Assembly: GCA_016490735.1 (NCBI GenBank)
Contig: JAEMWC010001001.1
Span: 75,001-139,000 of the forward strand
Source: Pachyseris speciosa
Lineage: Eukaryota > Cnidaria > Anthozoa > Scleractinia > Pachyseridae
Direction of reading: 5' to 3'
Length of the DNA: 64,000 nucleotides
Shown: piece by piece, positions 52,846 to 60,969 of the stretch
How positions within the stretch are numbered: position 1 is the stretch's first letter
Layout: every line of letters starts with the position of its first letter
Translations under genes and position numbers: made by a program
The notes under the pieces: generated by a model
What the model saw: the letters and a program-made list of their open reading frames with translations, nothing else
Databases searched by the model: none
Told to the model about the DNA's origin: nothing

Positions 52846-53085
52846 CCGAGAAACGGCTATTTTCACATACCTTCAAAAATCGCAACCAAATTTTTGTAAT
52901 TTTTTGAATTTATCCGAGAAACGGCTATTTTTAATACTTTCAGCGCCATAACAAAATTCCATCACATTTTCAACAGTATTAACCGAGAAACGGCTATTTT
53001 CAATACTTTCAGCGCCATAACAAAATTCCATCACATTTTTCAACAGTATTAACCGAGAAACGGCTATTTTAGAGGATTTTAGGAA
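52846..53085 (+). repeat. Terminal direct repeats, 68-70 bp period
   Basis: CCGAGAAACGGCTATTTT begins units at 52846, 52914, 52983 and 53053. The second and third units share a further CTTTCAGCGCCATAACAAAATTCC-type body, and the fourth is truncated by the gene leader. A related TCGAGAAACGGCTGATTTC repeat occurs twice near 59169-59240 at the start of unit 2. Confidence 0.85.
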
Positions 53086-53094
53086 AACCCAAAG

Positions 53095-53117
53095 ACACTT
53101 AAAGATTTGTCACTATA
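53095..53117 (+). promoter_or_regulatory. Conserved leader motif upstream of VLTF3-like gene, unit 1
   Basis: ACACTTAAAGATTTGTCACTATA here corresponds to a nearly identical motif at 59349-59371 before the same gene in unit 2, while surrounding spacer sequence differs. It lies 12 bp upstream of the ATG, so a promoter or leader element is likely. Confidence 0.5.
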
Positions 53118-53128
53118 CTATATTACAG

Positions 53129-53772
53129 ATGGTAAGAAAAAATATTGATATAATAATTGAAGATGATGAAGAGCCTAATAGAGTAGTTTGTAATTTCGAA
53201 AACTTATCAAATTGTAATTCGGATGTTCATGAATATTTATCGAATGAAATGGAGTATTATGAATGCCCATTTTGTGATTAGATAATAGGAAAACACAGTG
53301 TCAAGAAAGAAGAGCCATGTTGTGATAAACAAGAACTTATCAATGATGAAGTAATTGTTTGTAAGAACTGTGGTTTAGTTCAAGGCTATCAAAATTTTGT
53401 TGAGTATGTTGATTTCCATAAAAGTAAGTTTAAAATGAAACGTAAATCAGTCTATTATCGGAAATATTATTTAGAAAAAAAATAATTGATCTTAGTTTCA
53501 AATATAGAAGACAATTATATTTCCATGACATATGCAACGTGATTGAAGTTTTTGAAGAAATAGACAAAGTGCTACCTCTAGTGAATGAAAATCGGAAAAC
53601 GATAGTGAACATTAATTTTATTCTAAAAAAAATATTCAAAATGATGAAATTGGATATTGGAGGTGATATTAAAATCACTAAATCCAAGAAAACATTAGAT
53701 GACTATGAACAATATTGGCAAAAAATATTATCATTAATTGGAGATAAAATTAATTTAATTCTTCAGGTGTGA
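53129..53772 (+). pseudogene. VLTF3-like zinc-ribbon transcription factor, unit 1, broken
   Basis: Starts MVRKNIDIIIEDDEEPNRV. An N-terminal CPFCD zinc knuckle is interrupted by TAG at 53279-53281. The second zinc ribbon (VCKNCGLVQGY) and the basic KFKMKRKSVYYRKYY segment follow, then a frameshift near 53480. The C-terminal half (NFILKKIFKMMK, then TKSKKTLDDYEQYWQKIL) matches the late-transcription-factor VLTF3 plan of large and midsize DNA viruses. In unit 2 the same gene is intact, which confirms both lesions. Its role would be activation of late genes. Confidence 0.7.
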
Positions 53773-54249
53773 AAAGTTTATCATACTTGTTTTTATACTT
53801 GTCAATTATCGGACTATTATCTGTTATAAAATCATCCATATTAGTCATTGTCATCTGCATATGGTTTGAATCGTATTCTCCACTTCTTAATGCATTTTTA
53901 ATTGAGTTGAGTAAATGTTGATATGGCTGAAAGGCGTATACGCATTGCTGGATCTTAAAATCGTAATTTTTATGTTTCATCCACCCCTGAATCAAAAGTG
54001 CTGTTGTACTTATTGCAACTAAACTGATTCCAGAAGTAGCAATAGCTGAAACAATACCTCCAGAAGCAAAAATAACTGATAATGAATTACCAATTAACTT
54101 TTTTTGTTTATATCGTTTCAAAGCTTCCTTAAAAATCCAGCATTTTTTGTAATATGTTTTATAATAAGATTTTAACTCAATAACTTGTTCTTTTGAAAGT
54201 TTGGCTGAAACATGGTTCCATCCAAAATACTCTTTCGACGTTTTGTCAT
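53750..54249 (-). pseudogene. Membrane-active virion-type protein, unit 1, one frameshift
   Basis: From ATG 54249 the first ten residues are in one frame. A one-base loss near 54215, relative to the unit 2 homologue, shifts the remainder, which is open to the stop at 53750. It carries a basic YKQKKLIGN lead, two hydrophobic segments (SVIFASGGIVSAIATSG and SLVAISTTALLIQGWM) and a helical C-terminus. It overlaps the VLTF3-like gene 3' end by about 23 bp in convergent orientation. Confidence 0.65.
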
Positions 54250-54258
54250 ATATATCGT

Positions 54259-54684
54259 TTACACAATTATTCTTTTAAAAATACAATAAATTAATCCAGA
54301 TCTCTGACCACATAATGCAGATTTTTTCATAAATCTTGGTGTAACATTCTCCGATATGGTATAAGTACATCTTCTGTCTAATAAATAACGATCATAAAAT
54401 CTTCCAAAAGCATCATGCATAATACTATGTGAGTGTAATATATCAACCCAACCAAGTATATGTTCTAAGAACCACGTAATGCAGCCATTTCCCGGCCCTA
54501 TGAGTCCCATTTCATAATCGTGTAAATACAAAATATTGTTAATTGAAATTATTTTTTTGAAATGCTTGAAATACAAATATTGGTATACCAGGCATGATTT
54601 TAATATAACATCATTGACTTGGATATGTTGTTGTTTGGTTTCGTTAAAAAGATTGCTTACGTATTCAATTATATCTTGTATCAT
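54259..54684 (-). CDS. Small protein with phospholipase-like Gly loop and His-Asp pair, unit 1
   Basis: 141 residues, open. A MGLIGPGNGC segment near residue 58 is followed about 20 residues later by HSIMHDAFGRFYDRY. A glycine loop (GPGN) followed by a His-Asp pair inside a helix is the hallmark of phospholipase A2-type enzymes, including those carried on parvovirus capsids, which use it to breach membranes. The spacing differs from the classical HDxxY motif, so the assignment is tentative. The homologue at 60550-60969 keeps all these residues. Located between the membrane protein and the short fibre. Confidence 0.5.
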   Translation of the reverse strand: MIQDIIEYVSNLFNETKQQHIQVNDVILKSCLVYQYLYFKHFKKIISINNILYLHDYEMGLIGPGNGCITWFLEHILGWVDILHSHSIMHDAFGRFYDRYLLDRRCTYTISENVTPRFMKKSALCGQRSGLIYCIFKRIIV

Positions 54685-54687
54685 ATA

Positions 54688-55269
54688 CTAGATATTTATA
54701 TTATTTATGTCTATTTCAATCAACAGACAAACAATAGCGTGAGTGACAAGATCATTATTTGATTTCGATATAAAATTAATTCGGTCTCCAGCATTGAGTT
54801 CCAGCGGTGTTTGAAATTGGGTATGATTACAAAATACATTTGCAGGATTAACCAATACATAATTACTATTTTCAATTCCATTGATTACAATACCAACACG
54901 TATTTCAGCACCGGGAGCTGAACCATTTGCACTTGCTGCCATCGAGCCATATTTCATTCTACCAGATACAGGTAAACAAAAACCGTAATTTGCTTGATTT
55001 TCAGTCCCATTTCCAAAACTCCATTCATAATTTCCAGATGTGATGCTACCGTTTTCTTCAGCATAGATACTAATAATTGGTTTTTTATTTAATATTTCAT
55101 TTTCTAAAAAAGATTTATTCACGCTATCATTTTTATCTATTGGTGCACCCACGTTAGTCAAACGTTTGTTATTTATATCAAAATTTTGTCCATCGCTAGT
55201 TAATTTAAATCCAGATCCATCTTTACCTTTCACATTTTTATGTTCCGATGTGTGGTTAAATATACCCAT
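54688..55269 (-). CDS. Short fibre protein with compact C-terminal head, unit 1
   Basis: 193 residues. The N-terminal stalk MGIFNHTSEHKNVKGKDG contains a few Gly-x-y residues and leads to a GFKLTSDGQNFDINNKRLTN motif found at the start of all fibre genes here. The C-terminal 120 residues form a beta-rich domain (GNYEWSFGNG, LPVSGRMKYGSM, PLELNAGDRINFISKS, HAIVCLLIEIDI), reminiscent of C1q/TNF-type trimeric heads. That similarity is inference. The unit 2 counterpart has a completely different head. It is probably a receptor-binding spike. It follows the long-fibre gene by 16 bp and precedes the phospholipase-like gene by 3 bp. Confidence 0.65.
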   Translation of the reverse strand: MGIFNHTSEHKNVKGKDGSGFKLTSDGQNFDINNKRLTNVGAPIDKNDSVNKSFLENEILNKKPIISIYAEENGSITSGNYEWSFGNGTENQANYGFCLPVSGRMKYGSMAASANGSAPGAEIRVGIVINGIENSNYVLVNPANVFCNHTQFQTPLELNAGDRINFISKSNNDLVTHAIVCLLIEIDINNINI

Positions 55270-55285
55270 ATGATATTGATTTAGA

Positions 55286-58025
55286 TTAATTCATTACTAA
55301 CTCTAATTTTATCGCGATATCAAACGCAAATGTATTTGGGTGAGAATAATCAATGATCATATATCCTCTATTCAATGTTTTGTTTACACTTACTGTTCTT
55401 ATACTTCTTGATAAAGAAGGTATCCTATAAGTATAAATCGTTTCAGGAAAAGTGAGTGGGCTGGCATTTTCTCGTTTATTTTTTATATAAATCATACCTC
55501 GTTTTGCAGATTGGATGAAATGTATATTTTTAATATAATATCCATCCAAAACAATAAAATACTTACTACCGTTCAATAATACCGGTTTTAGAATATCTTT
55601 ATTGTGACCACTAGAGCGTTGACAAAATGCGCTAATATAATATATATTCTTTTTAATTCTAAAACCATTAAGGTCGAGATCGTCGCCTAATTTCGGCTGG
55701 TAAATAGAAAAACCACCCAAATCAAGTGCGGTCTCCATTATAAGTTCAGTTACGCTTGAAAGAAAGAGATTTAAACTATTATTATAAATAATATAGCCAT
55801 TTAGATTTGAATCACCGCCAAGCTTAGCCTCTTTTATAAAAAAGCTATTCATATTAATATTATTTAGCATTGTTAATTCACCATTTTGACCATCAAACAA
55901 GTTTGATGATTTATTTATCAAAGCGTGTCCATTCAAATCTAAATCAGTCTGCATATGCATTTTTTCATTCACAATTTTATAAGCTTCAACAAAGTCGTAA
56001 ACACTTGATGGAACATTTACAGCTTCACCATCAATACAATATACAACACAAGGAACATTGTATTTATTGGGATAAGTTGGGTTAGCATTAATATGAATCG
56101 TACAATATAAATATTCAGGCGGTGAACTTGCTGTCGGTTTTTCAATCCATAATAAATATCTCGAATGATCTTCATATCTGTTATCAAACTTTCTCTCTAT
56201 AGTTCTGTGAATTGTAATTCCACCAGTTGCACTGAATGTTACACTACTTAGATTCATTCCTTCGTAATCAGGAAAGAGCCATTCTATGATGAATGTGTAT
56301 TTTCCATTTTTTTATTGTATACAAATTGAATCCAATTCTCGCTCTGAAGGTGTGGTCAGCTTCTTTATTCAAGTCTATATCAATGACTTTTTTCGAAATT
56401 ATGTGTGGTGAACGAGATAAATTAGTGTAATCTTTAACAGTCAAGCCGTATTCAGTGCTTATTTCATCAAGGTCATTCATCAAATATTTGAAAACATTCT
56501 TTGGATGAGAAGCGGATGAAATGTGACTGCTATCAACGTAATTCCTCGTTGCGCCATCATTTTTCATTGAAGGTTCAGCCAAACCAACAATTTTGTTTCC
56601 CCCAAGTGACAAATTTGCCGCCATCGCGTTCGTGCCATTCAACAACAAGGCCGCTGCTCTGATGGTTTGTGAAGTTCGATTTAAAATTTTGAAATTCACC
56701 GCATCACCCTCATTCACCACATCCCCAACATTTGTCACTATATTCCCATTCTTCGACAAATTTCGAACCGAAACCGTCTCGTCGAAGAAAATGTTCATCC
56801 GTATATCTCTTTGAAACTCCATCATCTAAATTGATTGGTGGAGCGAGATCTGTAATGGCATTGTTGTTCATAGATAGGTTTCTTTGAGCAATCACATCTA
56901 GTTTGGTTTGCAACCTCTGGTCTATATATTTTTTGTTAACGGCGTTTTCTGCGGGCGTTTTGTTGTCGACGTCTTTTAAATCCTCAATTGCGTATCCAGC
57001 CATGTTTAAATTATTTTCTGCTGGATTTGATCCGTCCCGTTTCAAACAACTTGCGATCTCCGAATCAACATACGATCGGTTTGTGCCGTCTAAAATATCC
57101 ACAGGATGTTTCATGTTTCGAACAATATTACGTCCCATATCTAAATCTCCCGTCATTGGAACAGATCCATCTTTTTTTTACAAAAGCTAAATGTTGACCA
57201 CCTGATACATTATGATCCACATACTCCTTTGTTGCGATATCATGCAACCCCGTAGGATTCTGTACATTGATAATTTTATGATTATTTCCCATGTCTATAT
57301 TTCCATTAAAAATAACATTCCCATTTTCTATCCCAAAAACTGGATCGTGTACCAAGTGAGATAATTGTGTATGAAAACCATAGGCCCCATAAACAATGAG
57401 ATGGGTTTTAGTGTTGGGTGCGGGAGCTATACTAGAAAGTACTACCTCAATCAAAGCTTGACCGCTTTCTGTTTTTTCGATTTGAAAAAGCTTTTTTATG
57501 TAACCATCGACACTAGGAGTTTGAGAAACAGCTTTTTGAAATGTCTGTCCTGCGATACGTATATTAACTGTGGGAAGAGATAATTCGATTGTAGCTTGTT
57601 GCGGGTCCGATGGTGAATAAAACTCAGAAACAAAAGAGTACTTCCCATTACTCAATGAAGAAACATCAAAACGAATTTAAGATACAAAGTCACCACTTTG
57701 TTTAATCGAAAAGGAAAAAGCTGATTTATTTATTAGATAAGGTGATCTATTGAAATCTTCAATTTGTAGGTTTTCCATGTTCTGTATCACAGTAGACTTG
57801 GTTTTATCCTTTAATAAAAAAGCAAATGGGTTGCGTTGAGTACCTGCGTGTTGCAGAATCTTTATTAGCTATTGGTGCACCCACATTTGTCAAACGTTTA
57901 TTTTGGATGTCGTAATTTTGCCCATCTTTTGTTAATTTGAAACCTATGCCGGGAAGGCCACTTTTACCTCGTGTATTTATATGACCGACGTAATCCTGAT
58001 TTGGTAAAAAGTTGAATATACCCAT
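55286..58025 (-). pseudogene. Long repeat-rich fibre protein, unit 1, several lesions
   Basis: From ATG 58025 (MGIFNFLPNQDYVGHINTRG) with the shared GFKLTKDGQNYDIQNKRLTNV motif. Frameshift near 57835, in-frame TAA at about 57677-57679, and frameshifts near 57170, 56830 and 56290. The central shaft has repeats of the type D-A-V-N-K-x-Y-V-D and DLDMGxNxIxNL (roughly 57250-56500), the rest a beta-rich region (VTFSATGGITIH) and leucine/asparagine repeats (LGGDLNLNGFRI, NNINMN). Original length about 900 residues. The repeat modules resemble trimeric beta-helical fibres. More shaft modules are present than in unit 2. Confidence 0.7.
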
Positions 58026-58036
58026 ATAACATTAGA

Positions 58037-58666
58037 TTAGATATTCCCATAAAAGTTTCTCTTCACCGTTTTCATTGGCTTGTCAACATAGCAAAAAGAA
58101 TATGGTTTTTTAGTTGCTTCAATATATTTTTGCTTATCAATTCCAAGTTCTTGGGATATTAAATTTCTTTCTCTTGAAGATGGAAAATCGTATAGACAAA
58201 AATGGCTGCAATTTATTCTGATTGGTTTTGGGCACCCATAAAAAGATTGAGTGAGATATATACATGATACGTTACGATGACGCCCTTGAATAAAATAATT
58301 TATAATTTGATCCTGTTTTTTATCCGTTACAAAATCATCAAATATAACCAATCTCTGAATATCAGTGTTTTGCAGTTGTTCAACAGGTAAAATTTCATCT
58401 TGACTGCATATTGAAACAGGGTAACCGACTTGTCTGCTTATCCCATCCAAAGTCTGGTATTTGTCTTGGTCAAGATTTTTGGCGTATAAATGGATTTGAT
58501 CGTAATAGACCAAAGGTTTGAGTAAAATATGACTCAACAAATTGGTTTTGCCAGATCCCGAATTTCCGGCGAGAAGCATCCTGAATATATTTTTCGACAT
58601 ATACGGATACAATTGTTTGAAACATTTATCTGAATCCTCACCGCTGTCATAGTTTGGTATTTCCAT
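58037..58666 (-). CDS. A32-type packaging ATPase, unit 1, intact
   Basis: 209 residues. Walker A is AGNSGSGKTNLLSHILL near residue 33, Walker B QRLVIFDDFVTDKK near 105, and a sensor/arginine-finger-type region includes GRHRNVSCIYLTQS. This is the FtsK/HerA-like ATPase used for genome packaging in Polintons, virophages and large DNA viruses. It ends 11 bp before the long-fibre ATG. It clearly belongs to a different lineage from the broken Polinton ATPase at 34723, as the motifs differ. Unlike its neighbours it shows no lesion. Confidence 0.85.
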   Translation of the reverse strand: MEIPNYDSGEDSDKCFKQLYPYMSKNIFRMLLAGNSGSGKTNLLSHILLKPLVYYDQIHLYAKNLDQDKYQTLDGISRQVGYPVSICSQDEILPVEQLQNTDIQRLVIFDDFVTDKKQDQIINYFIQGRHRNVSCIYLTQSFYGCPKPIRINCSHFCLYDFPSSRERNLISQELGIDKQKYIEATKKPYSFCYVDKPMKTVKRNFYGNI

Positions 58667-58712
58667 ATATAATTGCGTTGGATTAAAACCATCTTTTATC
58701 TAACATAACAGT

Positions 58713-58848
58713 ATGGATATAGAGCGAATGAAAAGACTTCTTCAAAGTGGAATTGAAGCTGGAAATAAGACGAGAGAAGTTCGTGAGGTTATCAAGACTT
58801 TTGAAAATACAAAACAGGATGCATATAGTAGTATAGTACTTGGGGTCC
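58713..58848 (+). pseudogene. Truncated divergent gene, unit 1
   Basis: Starts MDIERMKRLLQSGIEAGNKT 46 bp from the ATPase start, transcribed away from it. It encodes a basic helical segment (VREVIKTFENTK) and runs into the short-repeat zone after about 45 codons, where coding sense is lost. It is probably the 5' end of a larger gene cut off by the unit boundary. Unrecognised. Confidence 0.45.
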
Positions 58849-59348
58849 TAGCGCATTTTCCACATCAGCGCATTTTCCACATCAGCGCATTTTCCACCGC
58901 TTGGTCAAGGTCAAGGTCACATTTTTGAAATCAGTTGGTTCAATTTCTCGGAAAATTACCATGTGTAACTTTCTCGGAAAAACAGTACTTGGGGGTCCTA
59001 GCGCATTTTTCCACAGCAGCGCATTTTCAAATTTTGCGCCGTAAAATTTAACAGCGCATTTTTCCCAAGGTCAAGGTCAAATTTTCCAAATCTAAAATTA
59101 GCGTTTTCTCCCAGAATACTTCAATATTTTAGGCATCAGGATGATGAATGAAAGAATTGAGTAGTATTCGTCGAGAAACGGCTGATTTCAATATTCTAAG
59201 CGGAATGAGCATATTTGAGTAGTATTCGTCGAGAAACAGCTAATTTCAACATTCTAAGCGATAATTAGTATATATGAGCAGTATTCAGGTAGAACGGCAT
59301 TTTCCCATTTTCCAAGGTCATCTATTTAAGTACTTTATGATATAAAAA
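58849..59348. repeat. Short-repeat zone at the unit 1/unit 2 boundary
   Basis: Two copies of a TACTTGGGG(G)TCCTAGCGCATTTT block at about 58847 and 58986, with AGCGCATTTTCCAC repeated several times between and after them, and TTTCTCGGAAAA motifs that are inverse to the CCGAGAAACGG repeats at the left end of unit 1. From about 59169 a TCGAGAAACGGCTGATTTC repeat marks the start of unit 2. No gene. Confidence 0.65.
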
Positions 59349-59371
59349 ACACTTAAAGAAATGTCGCTATA
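59349..59371 (+). promoter_or_regulatory. Conserved leader motif upstream of VLTF3-like gene, unit 2
   Basis: ACACTTAAAGAAATGTCGCTATA matches the unit 1 motif at 53095-53117 in 20 of 23 positions, while the intervening spacers differ. It lies 13 bp before the ATG at 59385. Confidence 0.5.
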
Positions 59372-59384
59372 AGTCAAATGGAGA

Positions 59385-60065
59385 ATGACGAAAGAAAGAA
59401 ATCTCCGGGCCTTGGAAAAGCCCTCTCAAATCAGGTCAGGTAGCCAGATGGTAAATGGCCTGAGTCAGAAAAATATCGGATCAGGTAGCCAGATGGTAAA
59501 TGATTTTTGTAATCCAGATATTCACGAATATTTTGTTGAAGTAGAAAAATATCTAATATGTCCTTTATGTGATCAGAAGATAGCAGAACATAGTGTCAAA
59601 AATGAACCATGTTGTGATAATCAGAAAATGATTAATGACAATGGTGAAAATGTTTGTACAAATTGTGGTTCAGTCCATGGTTATGATTATTGTAAGGAGT
59701 ACGTTGACTTTCATAATAATATGTATAAAATAAAGCGGAAATCTATATATCATCGGAAGTACCATATTGAAAATGTGATAAATGGTATATGTTGCAAGAA
59801 TAGATTTCAAATTTCAGTAAAAGATAAGGGTAAAATATTAAGAATATTCAAGGAGATAGACACTATCATCCCTTCGGTGAATAAGAATCGTAAAAGAATG
59901 ATAAACACCAAATTCATTCTGAAACAATTGTTTATGATGATGGATCTGCCTTATGAGTATATCATATTAACCAACTCAAAGAAAACACTGAAATTTTATA
60001 ATCAATATTGGGTTGAGATTCTATTGTTAATATTTGATAAGATTATTCGTATTATCAAACAGTGA
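59385..60065 (+). CDS. VLTF3-like zinc-ribbon transcription factor, unit 2, intact
   Basis: 226 residues. An N-terminal tail contains a direct repeat (SGSQMVN twice, from a 22-bp DNA repeat), not found in unit 1. The first zinc knuckle is ICPLCDQK, the second CCDNQKMINDNGENVCTNCG with a Cys pair each, then the basic MYKIKRKSIYHRKYHIENV. The C-terminal half, with TKFILKQLFMMMDLPYEY and TNSKKTLKFYNQYW, matches the poxvirus-type late transcription factor VLTF3 seen in large and midsize DNA viruses. It should activate late viral genes. Convergent with, and overlapping by about 10 bp, the membrane-protein gene. Confidence 0.75.
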   Translation: MTKERNLRALEKPSQIRSGSQMVNGLSQKNIGSGSQMVNDFCNPDIHEYFVEVEKYLICPLCDQKIAEHSVKNEPCCDNQKMINDNGENVCTNCGSVHGYDYCKEYVDFHNNMYKIKRKSIYHRKYHIENVINGICCKNRFQISVKDKGKILRIFKEIDTIIPSVNKNRKRMINTKFILKQLFMMMDLPYEYIILTNSKKTLKFYNQYWVEILLLIFDKIIRIIKQ

Positions 60066-60540
60066 ATTTTTCATCATATTTCAGTAGGTACTTATCAATA
60101 ATTGGACTATTATCAACAACATAATCGTCTATGTTCTTCATTGTATTGTGTATGCTGGAATTATCAAAATTACCGCTTCTCATGGTTTCTTTTATTGTAT
60201 TGAGAAGATGCTGGTAGCTTTGATAAGCATATGTACAATTCTGTATTTTCATGTCAAGGTTCTTGTGTTTCATCCAACCTTGTATTAAAAGTGATACTGT
60301 ACTGATGGCAACTAAACTAACACCACCAGTCGAAATACTTGCGGCAAGACCGCCAGTTGCAAATATAATGGATGCTGAATTCCCCAGTAATTTCCATTTT
60401 TTGAACCGTTTAACAGCTTGTTTATAAGCCCAACACTTTCTGTGATATGTTCGGTAATAGGATTTTAATTCATTTACCTGATCTTCTGTTAATTCATCTG
60501 AAATATGGTTCCAGTTGAATATGCTTTTTCGCTCTTTCAT
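60055..60540 (-). CDS. Membrane-active virion-type protein, unit 2
   Basis: 161 residues from ATG 60540 (MKERKSIFNWNHISDELTED). A helical N-terminus ends in a basic KRFKKWKLLGN lead, then two hydrophobic segments (SASIIFATGGLAASIST and SLVAISTVSLLIQGWM), a charged helical middle, and a C-terminal IDDYVVDNSPIIDKY. The layout matches the Polinton gene at 27687-28282, although sequence identity is low. Predicted to act on membranes during entry or assembly; this is inference. Confidence 0.6.
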   Translation of the reverse strand: MKERKSIFNWNHISDELTEDQVNELKSYYRTYHRKCWAYKQAVKRFKKWKLLGNSASIIFATGGLAASISTGGVSLVAISTVSLLIQGWMKHKNLDMKIQNCTYAYQSYQHLLNTIKETMRSGNFDNSSIHNTMKNIDDYVVDNSPIIDKYLLKYDEKFTV

Positions 60541-60549
60541 ATTTATTGC

Positions 60550-60969
60550 TTATATAACGATTCTCTTCAACACACAGTACCACAAACCAGACAATTGTCC
60601 ACTTAGAGGTGACAATTTGTTAAATTTCGTTGTCATGAAACGGGGGAAAGCATAAGAATATCCTCTATCAAGTGCATGTTTGACATAAAACCTACCGAAG
60701 GCATCGTGTAATATGCCATGTGTCTGTAATGTATCAATCCAACCAAGAGTATGCTCCAAAAAATGTGTTAAGCAGCCTTCACCGGGACCGATTAATCCAA
60801 TGCCTATATGCTCCTGGATAATGTCTCTCACTTCAACATACTTGTTAAAATGTTTGTGATATAGAAACTGATAAACCAAAGCTGATTTCAATATCCTCTT
60901 ATCAACACCAGGGTTTTTCCGTTCGGCATCCCGAGTAAACCATCTCACATATCTAATTATTTTGTTCAT
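60550..60969 (-). CDS. Small protein with phospholipase-like Gly loop and His-Asp pair, unit 2
   Basis: 139 residues. GIGLIGPGEGCLTHFLEH near residue 54 and THGILHDAFGRFYVKHA about 20 residues later. The glycines and the His-Asp pair are the same as in the unit 1 copy, while many other positions differ. The residues fit a phospholipase A2-type calcium loop and catalytic dyad, though the spacing after His-Asp is unusual. Its reading frame begins inside the last codons of the short-fibre gene (17-bp overlap), which suggests coupled expression. Confidence 0.5.
   Translation of the reverse strand: MNKIIRYVRWFTRDAERKNPGVDKRILKSALVYQFLYHKHFNKYVEVRDIIQEHIGIGLIGPGEGCLTHFLEHTLGWIDTLQTHGILHDAFGRFYVKHALDRGYSYAFPRFMTTKFNKLSPLSGQLSGLWYCVLKRIVI

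Larger units (their letters stand above)
52786..58990. mobile_element. Virus-like element, unit 1 (partly decayed)
   Basis: An AT-rich block framed on the left by four 68-70 bp direct repeats (52846-53085) and on the right by a short-repeat zone starting near 58849. Gene order: VLTF3-like (+), then minus-strand membrane protein, phospholipase-like protein, short fibre, long fibre, packaging ATPase, then a divergent truncated gene (+). The ATPase, short fibre and phospholipase-like genes are open. The others have lesions. No capsid, polymerase or integrase gene is present, so the unit is truncated or depends on other genes. Confidence 0.65.
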
